The notes under the pieces: model-generated
What the model was told of the DNA's origin: nothing
The model's input: only the letters and a program-made list of their open reading frames with translations
The model's database searches: none
In this document: one piece after another, positions 8,718-16,976 of the stretch
Layout of the letters: the number at the start of each line of letters is the position of its first letter
Position numbering within the stretch: position 1 is the stretch's first letter
Translations under genes and position numbers: made by a program
Assembly (NCBI RefSeq): GCF_018390695.1
Contig: NZ_JAHBGF010000033.1
Location: forward strand, 118,246-182,245
DNA: 64,000 bases
Direction: 5' to 3'
Source: Ancylobacter sonchi
GTDB taxonomy: Bacteria > Pseudomonadota > Alphaproteobacteria > Rhizobiales > Xanthobacteraceae

Positions 8718-9611
8718 CTAGCGGGCCGGCCCGAGCGCGCGGGCGATGCCGTCGGTCAGCACATTCACGGTGAGCACCAGCGCGGCGATGGCGAGGGCCG
8801 GCGCCACCACTGGCCAGATCGAGGCATCGAGCGCGCCGCGCCCCTCATTGATCATCGCGCCCCAATCGGGAGTTGGCGGGGGGGCGCCGAAGCCAAGAAA
8901 GGCCAGCGCGCCGATGAGGATCACCGCCCAGCCGGTGCGGATGGCGAACTCGACGAGCAATGTGCCGGCGACATTCGGCAGGATCTCATGCCATGCGATG
9001 GCGAAGCGACTCTCGCCGCGGGCTTTCGCCGCCAGCACGAAATCCTCTGCCACGAAAGCGAGCGCGGCGGCGCGCACGACGCGGGTCGAGCTCGGCACCG
9101 CGAGCAGCCCGACCGTGACGATCACGACGGGAATGCTGGGACCGAGCGCGCCGACCACCAGCAAAGCGAGGATGACCGAAGGAATGCTCGCCACGATTTC
9201 GAGAACGCGCATGCCGATTTCGTCGACGAGGCCGCCGGAATAGCCGAGCACCAGGCCGAGCCCGCCGCCGACCAGCACGGTGAGCGCCGCGGCGCTGCCG
9301 GACATCAGCAGGGCGGTACGCCCGCCATAGAGGACGCGGCTGAGCACGTCGCGGCCGAGCGTATCGGTTCCGAGAAGGTGCACCAGCGACGGCGGCTCCA
9401 GCGGGGAGCCGACGAAGATTTCTATCGGCGAGAACGGAGCGATCCACGGCGCGAGGGCGCTGGCCGCCACCGCCGCCAGGAGCAGCAGTAGCGCGAGGCG
9501 GGCCGCAGGCGGGAGGCGCGCCAGAAAGTCGCCGACCGCGCGACGTCGCGCGCCGGCGGGCGCCAGCGGCACGGTCGCGACAGGCTCGGCGAAACGCTTG
9601 CCGGGGCTCAT
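8718..9611 (-). CDS. Peptide/nickel-type ABC transporter permease (DppC-like)
   Basis: A 297-residue inner-membrane permease. I chose the ATG at 9611 because it overlaps the upstream permease stop by four bases; the open frame to 10358 is an artefact running across that gene. The extended N-terminal cytoplasmic segment, a first transmembrane helix near residues 35-57, and 'LGTDTLGRDVLSRVLYGGR' near 84-102 are diagnostic of DppC/OppC. The coupling loop with 'AAKARGESRFAIAWHEILPN' is present. It forms the channel with the DppB-like protein encoded just upstream. Confidence 0.88.
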   Translation of the reverse strand: MSPGKRFAEPVATVPLAPAGARRRAVGDFLARLPPAARLALLLLLAAVAASALAPWIAPFSPIEIFVGSPLEPPSLVHLLGTDTLGRDVLSRVLYGGRTALLMSGSAAALTVLVGGGLGLVLGYSGGLVDEIGMRVLEIVASIPSVILALLVVGALGPSIPVVIVTVGLLAVPSSTRVVRAAALAFVAEDFVLAAKARGESRFAIAWHEILPNVAGTLLVEFAIRTGWAVILIGALAFLGFGAPPPTPDWGAMINEGRGALDASIWPVVAPALAIAALVLTVNVLTDGIARALGPAR

Positions 9612-10597
9612 GACGTCTGCGTCCGCAGCTTGGGGCTGAGCAGGGTGGTCGCGATGTCGGCGGCGAGATTCAGCGCGACATGCGTGCCCGACAGGATCAG
9701 GGCGATCGCCTGGATGATGGGGACGTCGTGGAAGCGCACGCCCTCGACCAGCAGCCGGCCGAGGCCGGGATAGTTGAACACCGCCTCGACGACCACGATG
9801 CCACCGACCAGCCAGGCGGCGTTGAGGGCGATGGCGTTGATCGCCGGACCGAGTGCGCTCGGCAGCGCGTGAGAGAGCAAGATCCGCACCGGCGGCAGCC
9901 CGCGTAGCCGCGCCACGCGCACGAAATCGGAATTGAGTACCTCGATCATCGAGTCGCGGGTCTGGCGCACCACATAGGCGGTCATCGCGGCATTGAGCGC
10001 GAGGACTGGCAACACCAGCATCCACAGCGCCTCCGTCCAGGAGTTCGCCTGGTCGATCAGCGCCAGCGGCGGAAGCCAACCCAGCTCCACCGAGAATACG
10101 ACGATGAGGAATATGCCGATCACGAAATCGGGCACTGACATGGCGACGAGCACCAGCGCCGAGAGGGCGAGATCGAGTGGACCGTCGCGGGTGAGCGCGC
10201 AGGAAACACCGATGAACAGGCTCAGCGGGATGTGGATGGCCAGCACGAGGGCGCCGAGCAGGAATGTGTGGCGCAGAGGCTGGGCGAGCGTGTCGGCGAC
10301 CGGCCGTTTCGAGACCATCGACACGCCGAGATCGCCTTTCACGACGTTGCCGAGCCACCGTCCGTAACGGACGATGGCCGGATCATGCAGGCCCATCTCG
10401 TTGCGCAGGATGGCGACGGATTCCGCTGTCGCCTCCCGCCCGAGTGCGCGCTGCGCGGTGTCGCCCGGCAGAATCTCGACGGCCGCGAAGATGACCGCCG
10501 AGATCACGAAGAACGAGACGAGCGACAAAAGGATCCGGCGCAGGACAAGCCGCAGCACCGGATCCGCCCCGCTGAGGCGCGAGGCGACCTCAGCCAT
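9608..10597 (-). CDS. Peptide/nickel-type ABC transporter permease (DppB-like)
   Basis: A 329-residue inner-membrane permease. Family features are 'LRRILLSLVSFFVISAVIF' at the first helix, 'EMGLHDPAIVRYGRWLGNVVKGDLGVSM' (here split over residues 68-95), and the coupling loop 'VRVARLRGLPPVRILLSHAL'. Its start overlaps the binding-protein stop by eight bases and its stop overlaps the next permease start by four, so expression is translationally coupled along the operon. Confidence 0.88.
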   Translation of the reverse strand: MAEVASRLSGADPVLRLVLRRILLSLVSFFVISAVIFAAVEILPGDTAQRALGREATAESVAILRNEMGLHDPAIVRYGRWLGNVVKGDLGVSMVSKRPVADTLAQPLRHTFLLGALVLAIHIPLSLFIGVSCALTRDGPLDLALSALVLVAMSVPDFVIGIFLIVVFSVELGWLPPLALIDQANSWTEALWMLVLPVLALNAAMTAYVVRQTRDSMIEVLNSDFVRVARLRGLPPVRILLSHALPSALGPAINAIALNAAWLVGGIVVVEAVFNYPGLGRLLVEGVRFHDVPIIQAIALILSGTHVALNLAADIATTLLSPKLRTQTS

Positions 10598-12152
10598 CGA
10601 TGGTGATCCCCGAGAAATCCTGGGATTCGAGCTTCGGGTGACGCTTCCAGCCCTTCACATTCGTCCGGCTGCCGCTGATCGTGTCGACGAAGAACGGGAT
10701 GACGGTGCCGCTCTCGTCGCGCAGCAGCGCCTGCGCCCGCGCCAGGATCTCCGCCCGCTTCTCCTCGTTCACGGTGAGGCGCGCCTGCGCGATCAGCTGA
10801 TCATAGGCCTTGCTGTACCAATGGGATTCGTTCCACTTCGAATCCGACAGGAAGGACAGGGTGAGCGCATCGTCCACCGTGGTGGCGTCCCACGACGTGG
10901 TGACGAACGGCTTCTTGAGCCACACATTGGTCCAGAAGTCGGCCGAGGGCGAGGTAACGATGTTGATGCGGATGCCGGCCGGCTCGGCCTGCGCCTTGTA
11001 GGCAGCGGCAAGCTCCGACAGGCCGGTGCCGTTGAAGGTGTGCAGCTCGACATCGATGCCGTTCGGGTGGCCGGCATCGGCGAGAAGCTTCTTCGCCGCC
11101 GCGATGTCGTACTTCCGCTGCTCGGTCTGCAGCGCGAATTTCTGCCACGGGCCGACCGGAAGGTCGTTGGCCACCACGCCGCGCCCGCCGGTGACAGCCT
11201 TGAGCAGCTGCTCACGGTTGGCGGCAAGCTTCAGCGCCTGGCGCACCCGCACATCGTCGAAGGGCGGGGTGTCCGAGAAGGCGGCGAGGCCGAACCAGCG
11301 CGAGGAGCGTGTGGTGTCGATCTTGACGTTCGCGTCCTTCTCCAGTCGCTGGAGGCCGACCAGCGGCAGTTCCAGCACGATGTCGACCTGCCCGTAGCTC
11401 AGCGCGGCGATGCGGGCCGCTTCCTCGGGAATCGTGCGGACCTCGACGCGGTCGACGCCCGGCCGGCCGGGCTGCCAATAGCCGGGATGCCGCACGAAGA
11501 TGCCGGGATCCTCGCCGGGCACGAAGCGCTCGACCTTGAAGGGGCCGGTGCCGATGCCGGTGGTCTTGAGCTGCTCGGTGGTCTGCCCCTGCCGCACGAT
11601 GCTGGCGAGGCGGTGGGTGAGCTGGAGCGGGAACTCCACGACCGGCTGGCGCAGCGTGAACTCGACGGTGTGGTCGTCGACGGCACGGATCTTGGCCGGA
11701 TCGACGGCGCCGAGCACGGTGACGGCGCGCGAACCCAACGCCGGATCGAGGATGCGGTTGAAGGTGAACAGCACATCCGCGGCGGTGAACGGCGCGCCGT
11801 CGTGGAAGGTCACGTTCGGGCGTAGCTTGAAGGTCCAGACATCGCCGACATCGTTGGTGGACCAGGATTCGGCAAGCTGCGGCTTGGCCGAGAAATTCTC
11901 GTCGAGGGTGACGAGGCGCTCATAGACCAGGGTGATGCGGGCCTGATTGGCGCCGCTGCCGACGGTAAGGGCCGGGTCGAGCGTCGAGTTGGGGCCATCG
12001 GCGGCACCGCCGGCGATGCGCAGCGTCTTCACGCCGTTGGCGGCGCGAACGGCCGGAGTGCCGAAGGCGAAGGAGCCACCGAGCGCCGCTGCTCCGGCGA
12101 GGAGGCTACGGCGCGAGGGCTGAAACTGATCGAAAGCAGACATGGACGTCAT
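10590..12152 (-). CDS. Peptide/nickel-type ABC transporter substrate-binding protein (family 5)
   Basis: A 520-residue periplasmic family 5 binding protein. The N-terminus has a twin-arginine-type signal ('PSRRSLLAGAAALGG') and a cleavage region around Val-Arg-Ala-Ala. The typical 'RITLVYERLVTLDENFSAKP', 'FKLRPNVTFHDGAPFTAADV' and 'GTGPFKVERFVPGE' segments are present, and the length is normal. An ATG at 12143 is an alternative start. It lies 18 bases after a homocysteine S-methyltransferase gene and begins the importer genes of the operon. The ligand may therefore be a methylated sulfur compound rather than a peptide; this is inference from context. Confidence 0.87.
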   Translation of the reverse strand: MTSMSAFDQFQPSRRSLLAGAAALGGSFAFGTPAVRAANGVKTLRIAGGAADGPNSTLDPALTVGSGANQARITLVYERLVTLDENFSAKPQLAESWSTNDVGDVWTFKLRPNVTFHDGAPFTAADVLFTFNRILDPALGSRAVTVLGAVDPAKIRAVDDHTVEFTLRQPVVEFPLQLTHRLASIVRQGQTTEQLKTTGIGTGPFKVERFVPGEDPGIFVRHPGYWQPGRPGVDRVEVRTIPEEAARIAALSYGQVDIVLELPLVGLQRLEKDANVKIDTTRSSRWFGLAAFSDTPPFDDVRVRQALKLAANREQLLKAVTGGRGVVANDLPVGPWQKFALQTEQRKYDIAAAKKLLADAGHPNGIDVELHTFNGTGLSELAAAYKAQAEPAGIRINIVTSPSADFWTNVWLKKPFVTTSWDATTVDDALTLSFLSDSKWNESHWYSKAYDQLIAQARLTVNEEKRAEILARAQALLRDESGTVIPFFVDTISGSRTNVKGWKRHPKLESQDFSGITIDG

Positions 12153-12170
12153 CCGTGATGGGAGGCGGGG

Positions 12171-13112
12171 TCAGGAGGCGATCTCGTCGACGACCCAGCG
12201 GAGCTGGGCGATATGTTCGGGGCTGGCCCCGCAACAGCCGCCGAAGATGCGCGCCCCGCCGGCGCGCCAGTGGCGCGCGTGATCTGCGAACACCTGCGGA
12301 GGGAGGTCGTCGCGCAGCGGCGCCGACTGGTTCTCGTATTCTTCCCATTTGCCGGGATCGAGCTTGCGGTCCTTGTAGCCGGTGCGCTTGTTGAGGCCGG
12401 GCTTGAAGGCGTTGGCATAGGCGCCGAACGGTTTGCCGAGCGCGCCGAACTCCCCGAGCGCGGCGTCGATGCTCTCCGGCTGGCAGCAATTGGCGAGGAA
12501 GGCGGCGATGGGCAGGTGCGCCAGGGCCTCGACCGCCTCGGTGACGGTTTCCCCGCTCCACAGCCGGCCGGAATGATCCTCGTGCAGCGAGAAGGCGACC
12601 CACACCGGCTTGCCGATCTCGACCGCGGCGGTTGCCGCCGCCAGCGCCTCGGCCGAGCTCGACATGGTCTCGCAAATGTAGAAATCGACATAGGGGGCGA
12701 GCAATTCGGCCTGCTCGCGATAGCGCGGCAGCAGCTCTTCGAAAGGCAGCACCAGCTCGGGACGATAGCTGCGCGACAGCGGCGGCAGGCTGCCGGCAAT
12801 CGCCACCTCCTTGCCGACTTCGTCGCGGGCGCGGTTGGCGAGTTCGCCGGCAAGGCGGTTCAGTTCCGCGTAGCGTTCACCGAGGCCGCCCTCGGTCAGG
12901 CGGTCGCGCAGGATGCCATAGGTGTTGGTGGTCACGACGTCGGCGCCGGCACGGATGAAGTCGGCATGCACGGACTGCACGGTCTGCGGCGCCAGCAGCA
13001 GGGCGGTAGCGGACCAGAGATCGGTCAGGATCGGCACGCGGCGCTTGAGAAGCTCGATGCCCGTGCCACCGTCGAGCAGCAGCGGGCGATCAAAGTCGAA
13101 GGTGGCCGTCAT
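12171..13112 (-). CDS. Homocysteine S-methyltransferase family protein
   Basis: A 313-residue cytoplasmic zinc-dependent methyltransferase of the MmuM/BhmT type. It transfers a methyl group from a donor such as S-methylmethionine or a betaine to homocysteine to give methionine. I chose the ATG at 13112 ('MTATFDFDRPLLLDGGTG'); the longer frame to 13247 has a non-family extension. The glycine-rich N-terminal 'LLLDGGTGIELLKRR' and the zinc ligands are visible: Cys209/Cys210 in 'LANCCQPESI' and Cys293-Cys294 in 'FGGCCGASPEH'. It is the first gene of the operon that continues into a peptide-type importer. The methyl donor cannot be determined from sequence. Confidence 0.85.
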   Translation of the reverse strand: MTATFDFDRPLLLDGGTGIELLKRRVPILTDLWSATALLLAPQTVQSVHADFIRAGADVVTTNTYGILRDRLTEGGLGERYAELNRLAGELANRARDEVGKEVAIAGSLPPLSRSYRPELVLPFEELLPRYREQAELLAPYVDFYICETMSSSAEALAAATAAVEIGKPVWVAFSLHEDHSGRLWSGETVTEAVEALAHLPIAAFLANCCQPESIDAALGEFGALGKPFGAYANAFKPGLNKRTGYKDRKLDPGKWEEYENQSAPLRDDLPPQVFADHARHWRAGGARIFGGCCGASPEHIAQLRWVVDEIAS

Positions 13113-13174
13113 AGGAAAATACTCCAGCCCCGCTGATTGCCGGGGCCGGCCTATGGGGAGGTGGTTCATGTGAG

Positions 13175-13203
13175 TTGTCAATAAAAAATATAAATTATAT
13201 AGA
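13175..13203 (+). promoter_or_regulatory. Sigma70-type promoter in an AT-rich divergent intergenic region
   Basis: TTGTCA at 13175-13180 and TATAGA at 13198-13203 are separated by 17 bases in a very AT-rich island, unlike the surrounding GC-rich DNA. It points to the flavoprotein gene at 13251. The opposite strand carries a perfect TATAAT (plus positions 13194-13199) that could serve the methyltransferase gene starting at 13112, but I see no good -35 for it. Confidence 0.55.
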
Positions 13204-13250
13204 ATATTGGTGCGACGCTGCACGTCCGCCGTTTCAAGGGACCGCATGAC

Positions 13251-14486
13251 ATGACCACCATCCTTTCAGCCGCTTCGATCGCGAACGCCGCTCCGGTGAG
13301 CGACAGCCTTGCGGATCCCCTCGAGGTCATCTTCCGGCACATCGCCGAAGGGGCGGCCGAGCGCGACCGGCTTCGCCTCCATCCCCACGACGCGGTGAAG
13401 GAACTGAAGCGAGCGCGCTTCGGCGCGCTGAGCCTGCCGCGTGAGGAAGGCGGCGGCGGCGCGGGGCTGCGGCAGGTGATCGAGCAGGCGATCCGGCTCG
13501 CCGAGGCGGACGCCAATGTGGCGCACATCTTCCGCAACCATTTTCTGTTCGTCGAGCGCTTCCTCGCCACCGGCCCGGACGTCCGACGCGATGCCTGGCG
13601 CCGTGCCGTGCTGGGTGGCGCGATCGTCGGCCTCGCCAGTACCGAGCTGGACCGCAAACAGACAGGCGGCGCCTCGGATTTCAGCACGCTGCTGACCCCC
13701 GACGGCGCCGGTCACCGGCTCGACGGCCGCAAATATTACAGCACCGGCACTTTCTACGCCGATCTCGTGCTGGTGCGGGCGACCATCCCGGGGCAGGGCG
13801 GCACTTCCGTGGTGATCCCGACCGACCGTGCGGGCGTCGAGCGCATCGACGACTGGGACGGCATCGGCCAGCGCGTCACCGGTAGCGGCACGACGGTGTT
13901 CTCCAATGTCGCCGTCGAGCCGCAGGAGGTGCTGCCGGACGGCGGCAACCCGCCTTATCTGCTGCCGTTCACCTCGACGCTGGCGCAGGTCTACGTCACC
14001 GCCATCATCGTCGGCATCCTGCGGGCGGCTAAGCGCGACGCCGCCGACCTGCTGAAGGGGCGCGGCCGCAATTTCTACTACGCGCCGAGCGAGCGGACCG
14101 TCGACGACCCGATTCTTCTGCAGGCCTTCGGGCGGCTGTCCGGCGATGCCTTCGCCGCCGAACTCGCGGTGCTGGCGGCCGCCGACGCGCTCGAGCGCGT
14201 CTCGAGGGCGCGCGAGGAGGGGCGGACCGATCTGGAGGAGCTCGCCCATGAGGCCGCGCTGATCGCCGCCAAGGCGAAGATCGTGGTCGACGAACTGGCG
14301 CTGCGCTCGACGACGGCGCTGTTCGACGTCGGCGGCGCCTCGGCGGCGCTGCGCGAGCGCGGGCTCGACCGCCACTGGCGCAACGCCCGTACGCTCGCCT
14401 CGCACAATCCGGCGAGCTACAAGGCGCTGGCGGTCGCCGGCTACGAGATCAACGGCACCCGCCTGCCGTCGCTCGGCTTCTTTTGA
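13251..14486 (+). CDS. Acyl-CoA-dehydrogenase-fold flavoprotein, DszC/SfnB-like
   Basis: A 411-residue flavoprotein of the acyl-CoA dehydrogenase fold, in the branch that contains the sulfur-acquisition oxidoreductase SfnB and the dibenzothiophene monooxygenase DszC. The segment 'AEADANVAHIFRNHFLFVER' near residues 84-103 and the C-terminal 'LDRHWRNARTLASHNP' are characteristic of this branch; the latter also occurs in the paralogue at 18480-19739. It lies in an operon with a DszA/NtaA-type monooxygenase that starts right after its stop, which mirrors the DszC-DszA order of steps. Likely role: N- or S-oxygenation of an imported sulfur compound using reduced flavin. Confidence 0.8.
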   Translation: MTTILSAASIANAAPVSDSLADPLEVIFRHIAEGAAERDRLRLHPHDAVKELKRARFGALSLPREEGGGGAGLRQVIEQAIRLAEADANVAHIFRNHFLFVERFLATGPDVRRDAWRRAVLGGAIVGLASTELDRKQTGGASDFSTLLTPDGAGHRLDGRKYYSTGTFYADLVLVRATIPGQGGTSVVIPTDRAGVERIDDWDGIGQRVTGSGTTVFSNVAVEPQEVLPDGGNPPYLLPFTSTLAQVYVTAIIVGILRAAKRDAADLLKGRGRNFYYAPSERTVDDPILLQAFGRLSGDAFAAELAVLAAADALERVSRAREEGRTDLEELAHEAALIAAKAKIVVDELALRSTTALFDVGGASAALRERGLDRHWRNARTLASHNPASYKALAVAGYEINGTRLPSLGFF

Positions 14487-14506
14487 ACGCGACGGAGGAA
14501 CCGACC

Positions 14507-15847
14507 GTGAGCGAGCGCAGCCTGCATCTCAACATCAACATCCTCAATTCCGGATTCCACAGCGGCGCCTGGCGCGCGCCGGCGGCGGATGCGCGGGATT
14601 TCCTCGACATCAACCATTATGTCCGCGCCGCCCGGACCGCCGAGCGTGGCACATTCGACGCCGTGTTTCTCGCGGACACGCCGAGCTTTTCCGACCGGCC
14701 GGAATACCGGCCTTTCAACGCGCTGGAGCCGACGGTGATCCTCACCGCCATCGCCGCCGCGACCTCGCATATCGGGCTGATCGGCACCGCCTCCACCAGT
14801 TACAACGATCCCTACAATCTGGCGCGCCGCTTCGCTTCGCTGGATCTGGTGAGCAATGGCCGCGCGGGCTGGAACGTCGTCACCACCGCGGATTCCGGCG
14901 CCTCGCGCAATTTCGGCTTTGACGGCGCGGGGGCGCATGCCGACCGCTACGAGCGCGCCGCCGAGTTCACCGAGGTGGTGAAGGCGCTGTGGGGCAGCTG
15001 GGAGCCCGACGCCTTCATCGGCGACAAGGCGAGCGGGCGCTTCGTCGACGTCTCGCGTGTTCATCCGATCGAGCATCGGGGCCGGCATTTCCGGGTGCGC
15101 GGGCCGCTGTCGGTGCCGGGCTCGGCGCAGGGGCGGCCGGTGGTCGTGCAGGCCGGGGGCTCGGATGACGGGCGCCACCTCGCCGCGCTGCATGCCGACG
15201 CCATCTTCTCCGTGGCGCACACGCCCGAGGAAGCGATCGCCTTCGCCGACGACATACGCGCCCGTGCCCGCGCGCTGGGACGCCGCGATACCATCGTCTT
15301 CCTGCCAGGGTTGGGCACGACGCTCGCCCCCACCGAGGCGGAAGCGCGTCGGCGACAGCAGGAGCTGTTAGAGCTGATCGATCCGGTCTACGCGGTCGCC
15401 CGCGTCGCCGGGTTGTTGCAGGTCGATCCGGGACGGCTTTCGCTCGACAAGCCGCTGCCGGACGATCTCGTGGTGCCGCCCGACGGCATGCAGACGTTCT
15501 CCGCTGCCACGCTGGCGCTTGCGCGCCGCGACCGGCTGACGGTGCGCGATCTGGTGCGCATCCTCGGCGGCAGCACCGGCCACCGACTGTTCGTCGGCAC
15601 GCCGGAGCAGCTTGCCGACGACATCGAGCGCTGGTTCCTCGCCGGTGCCGCCGACGGCTTCAATCTGATGCCGGATGTGGTGACCGACGGCCTTGAAATC
15701 TTCGTCGATCATGTCGTGCCGCTGCTGCGGCGGAAGGGCATCTTCCGCTCGCACTACGAGGGCGCGACATTGAGGGAGCGTCTCGGCCTCGAACTGCCGC
15801 CGCGGCTGCCATCGCCGGCGGCCGAGACGATTGTCGCTGCCTCTTGA
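14507..15847 (+). CDS. LLM-class flavin-dependent monooxygenase, NtaA/SnaA/DszA family
   Basis: A 446-residue luciferase-like monooxygenase, paralogous to the one at 2188-3528 and of identical length. The best start is GTG 14507, with GGAGG eight bases upstream, giving 'MSERSLHLNINILNSGFHSG'; a TTG at 14483 overlapping the previous stop is possible but has no ribosome site. The NtaA-type 'GWNVVTTADSGASRNFG' and 'RGPLSVPGSAQGRPVVVQAG' segments are present. It needs reduced FMN from a reductase not seen nearby. It is likely co-transcribed with the DszC/SfnB-like gene. Confidence 0.85.
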   Translation: MSERSLHLNINILNSGFHSGAWRAPAADARDFLDINHYVRAARTAERGTFDAVFLADTPSFSDRPEYRPFNALEPTVILTAIAAATSHIGLIGTASTSYNDPYNLARRFASLDLVSNGRAGWNVVTTADSGASRNFGFDGAGAHADRYERAAEFTEVVKALWGSWEPDAFIGDKASGRFVDVSRVHPIEHRGRHFRVRGPLSVPGSAQGRPVVVQAGGSDDGRHLAALHADAIFSVAHTPEEAIAFADDIRARARALGRRDTIVFLPGLGTTLAPTEAEARRRQQELLELIDPVYAVARVAGLLQVDPGRLSLDKPLPDDLVVPPDGMQTFSAATLALARRDRLTVRDLVRILGGSTGHRLFVGTPEQLADDIERWFLAGAADGFNLMPDVVTDGLEIFVDHVVPLLRRKGIFRSHYEGATLRERLGLELPPRLPSPAAETIVAAS

Positions 15848-15980
15848 TCAAACCGTCCGTGCGGGTGGCCGGCGTTCGCTCGGTCGCCCGCTCGTGCCGG
15901 CGCTGCAGAACCAGCGACGGCACGTCGACCCGGACGGCGTAGGCGGTGCCGGCAGTCGGTGAGCCGGCGCCGATGGGGCC

Positions 15981-16976
15981 TCAGGCCGGGCGGTGCTTGC
16001 GCGTCAGCTCGGAATCCTTCGGATATCGGGGAGCTGGGGCTGACACCTTGTCGAGCCGGGCCCGGGCTTCGGCCGGCAGCTGCCAACCGCTGGCGGCAAG
16101 GTTGGTGCTGAACTGCTCGACCGTGCGAGCGCCGAGGATCACGCTCGGCACGGCCGGCTGCTCCAGCAGCCAGCGTATGGCGACACTCGCCGGCGAGCGG
16201 CCGAGTTCTGCCGCCACGTCCAACAGGGTGCCAAGGGTCGCCTCGCTGTTGGGGGACAGGAAGGGAATGCGGTTGCTGAATCCCTGTCCGTCCTGCGAGC
16301 GCGTGCCGGCGAGCGTCTCGCCGACGCCGCGATACTTGCCGGTGAGCAGGCCGCCGGCCAGCGGTCCCCACGGCACCACGCCGACCTGCTTGCGTTCGGC
16401 GACGGGAATGATCTCGTCCTCGATGTCGCGCACCAGCAGATTGTACTGGGGCTGGTAGATGACGAAGCGCGCGAGGTTGCGCGTCTCGCTGATCCAGATC
16501 GATTCCAGCAGTCGCCACGCCTCGAAGTTCGAGCAGCCGATATAACGGACCTTGCCCTGCCTCACGAGATCGTCGAGCGCGCGAAGCGTCTCCTCCAGCG
16601 GCGTATCGGGATCGATGTGGTGGACGTAGTAGATGTCGAGATAGTCGGTACGCAGGCGCGACAGGCTGTCCTCGACCGCCCGCAGGATATGCGCGCGGGA
16701 GGTGCCGCCATTGTTCGGGGCCGGCGTGACCGGATTGCCGAACTTCGTCGCGATCACCACCTCGTGCCGCCGGTCGCGCAGCAAGTCGCCGATCAGCGTT
16801 TCGGAGGCGCCCTTGGCGTAGGTGTTGGCGGTGTCGATGAAATTGACCCCGGCTGCCAGCGCGGCATCGAGAATGGCGCGCGCCTCCTCGGCTCCTGTCT
16901 CGCGACCGAAGGTCATGGTTCCCAGGCAGAGTTCGGAAACCTTTAGCCCGCTCAAGCCGACATTATTGTATTTCAC
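15981..16976 (-). CDS. Aldo/keto reductase
   Basis: A 331-residue NADP-dependent aldo/keto reductase with a TIM-barrel fold. The start is GTG 16976, overlapping the upstream FMO-like gene's stop by four bases. The catalytic tetrad is readable: Asp48, Tyr53, Lys78 and His119 ('DIYYVHHIDPDTPLEETL'). It is the last gene of the rhodanese-sulfonate operon and converges with the monooxygenase gene ending at 15847. It probably reduces the aldehyde or ketone released when the monooxygenases cleave the imported substrate; this is inference. Confidence 0.85.
   Translation of the reverse strand: MKYNNVGLSGLKVSELCLGTMTFGRETGAEEARAILDAALAAGVNFIDTANTYAKGASETLIGDLLRDRRHEVVIATKFGNPVTPAPNNGGTSRAHILRAVEDSLSRLRTDYLDIYYVHHIDPDTPLEETLRALDDLVRQGKVRYIGCSNFEAWRLLESIWISETRNLARFVIYQPQYNLLVRDIEDEIIPVAERKQVGVVPWGPLAGGLLTGKYRGVGETLAGTRSQDGQGFSNRIPFLSPNSEATLGTLLDVAAELGRSPASVAIRWLLEQPAVPSVILGARTVEQFSTNLAASGWQLPAEARARLDKVSAPAPRYPKDSELTRKHRPA

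Noticed and set aside
13113-13250. A CysB or SfnR binding site, or a sigma54 promoter, in the divergent region of the sulfur cluster.
   Set aside because: Expected in principle, but no convincing -24/-12 element or CysB-type repeat could be read; only the sigma70-like promoter is supported.
14483-14506. TTG 14483 as start of the second DszA/NtaA-type monooxygenase.
   Set aside because: It overlaps the previous stop but has no ribosome site; GTG 14507 has GGAGG at the right distance and gives the family's usual N-terminus.
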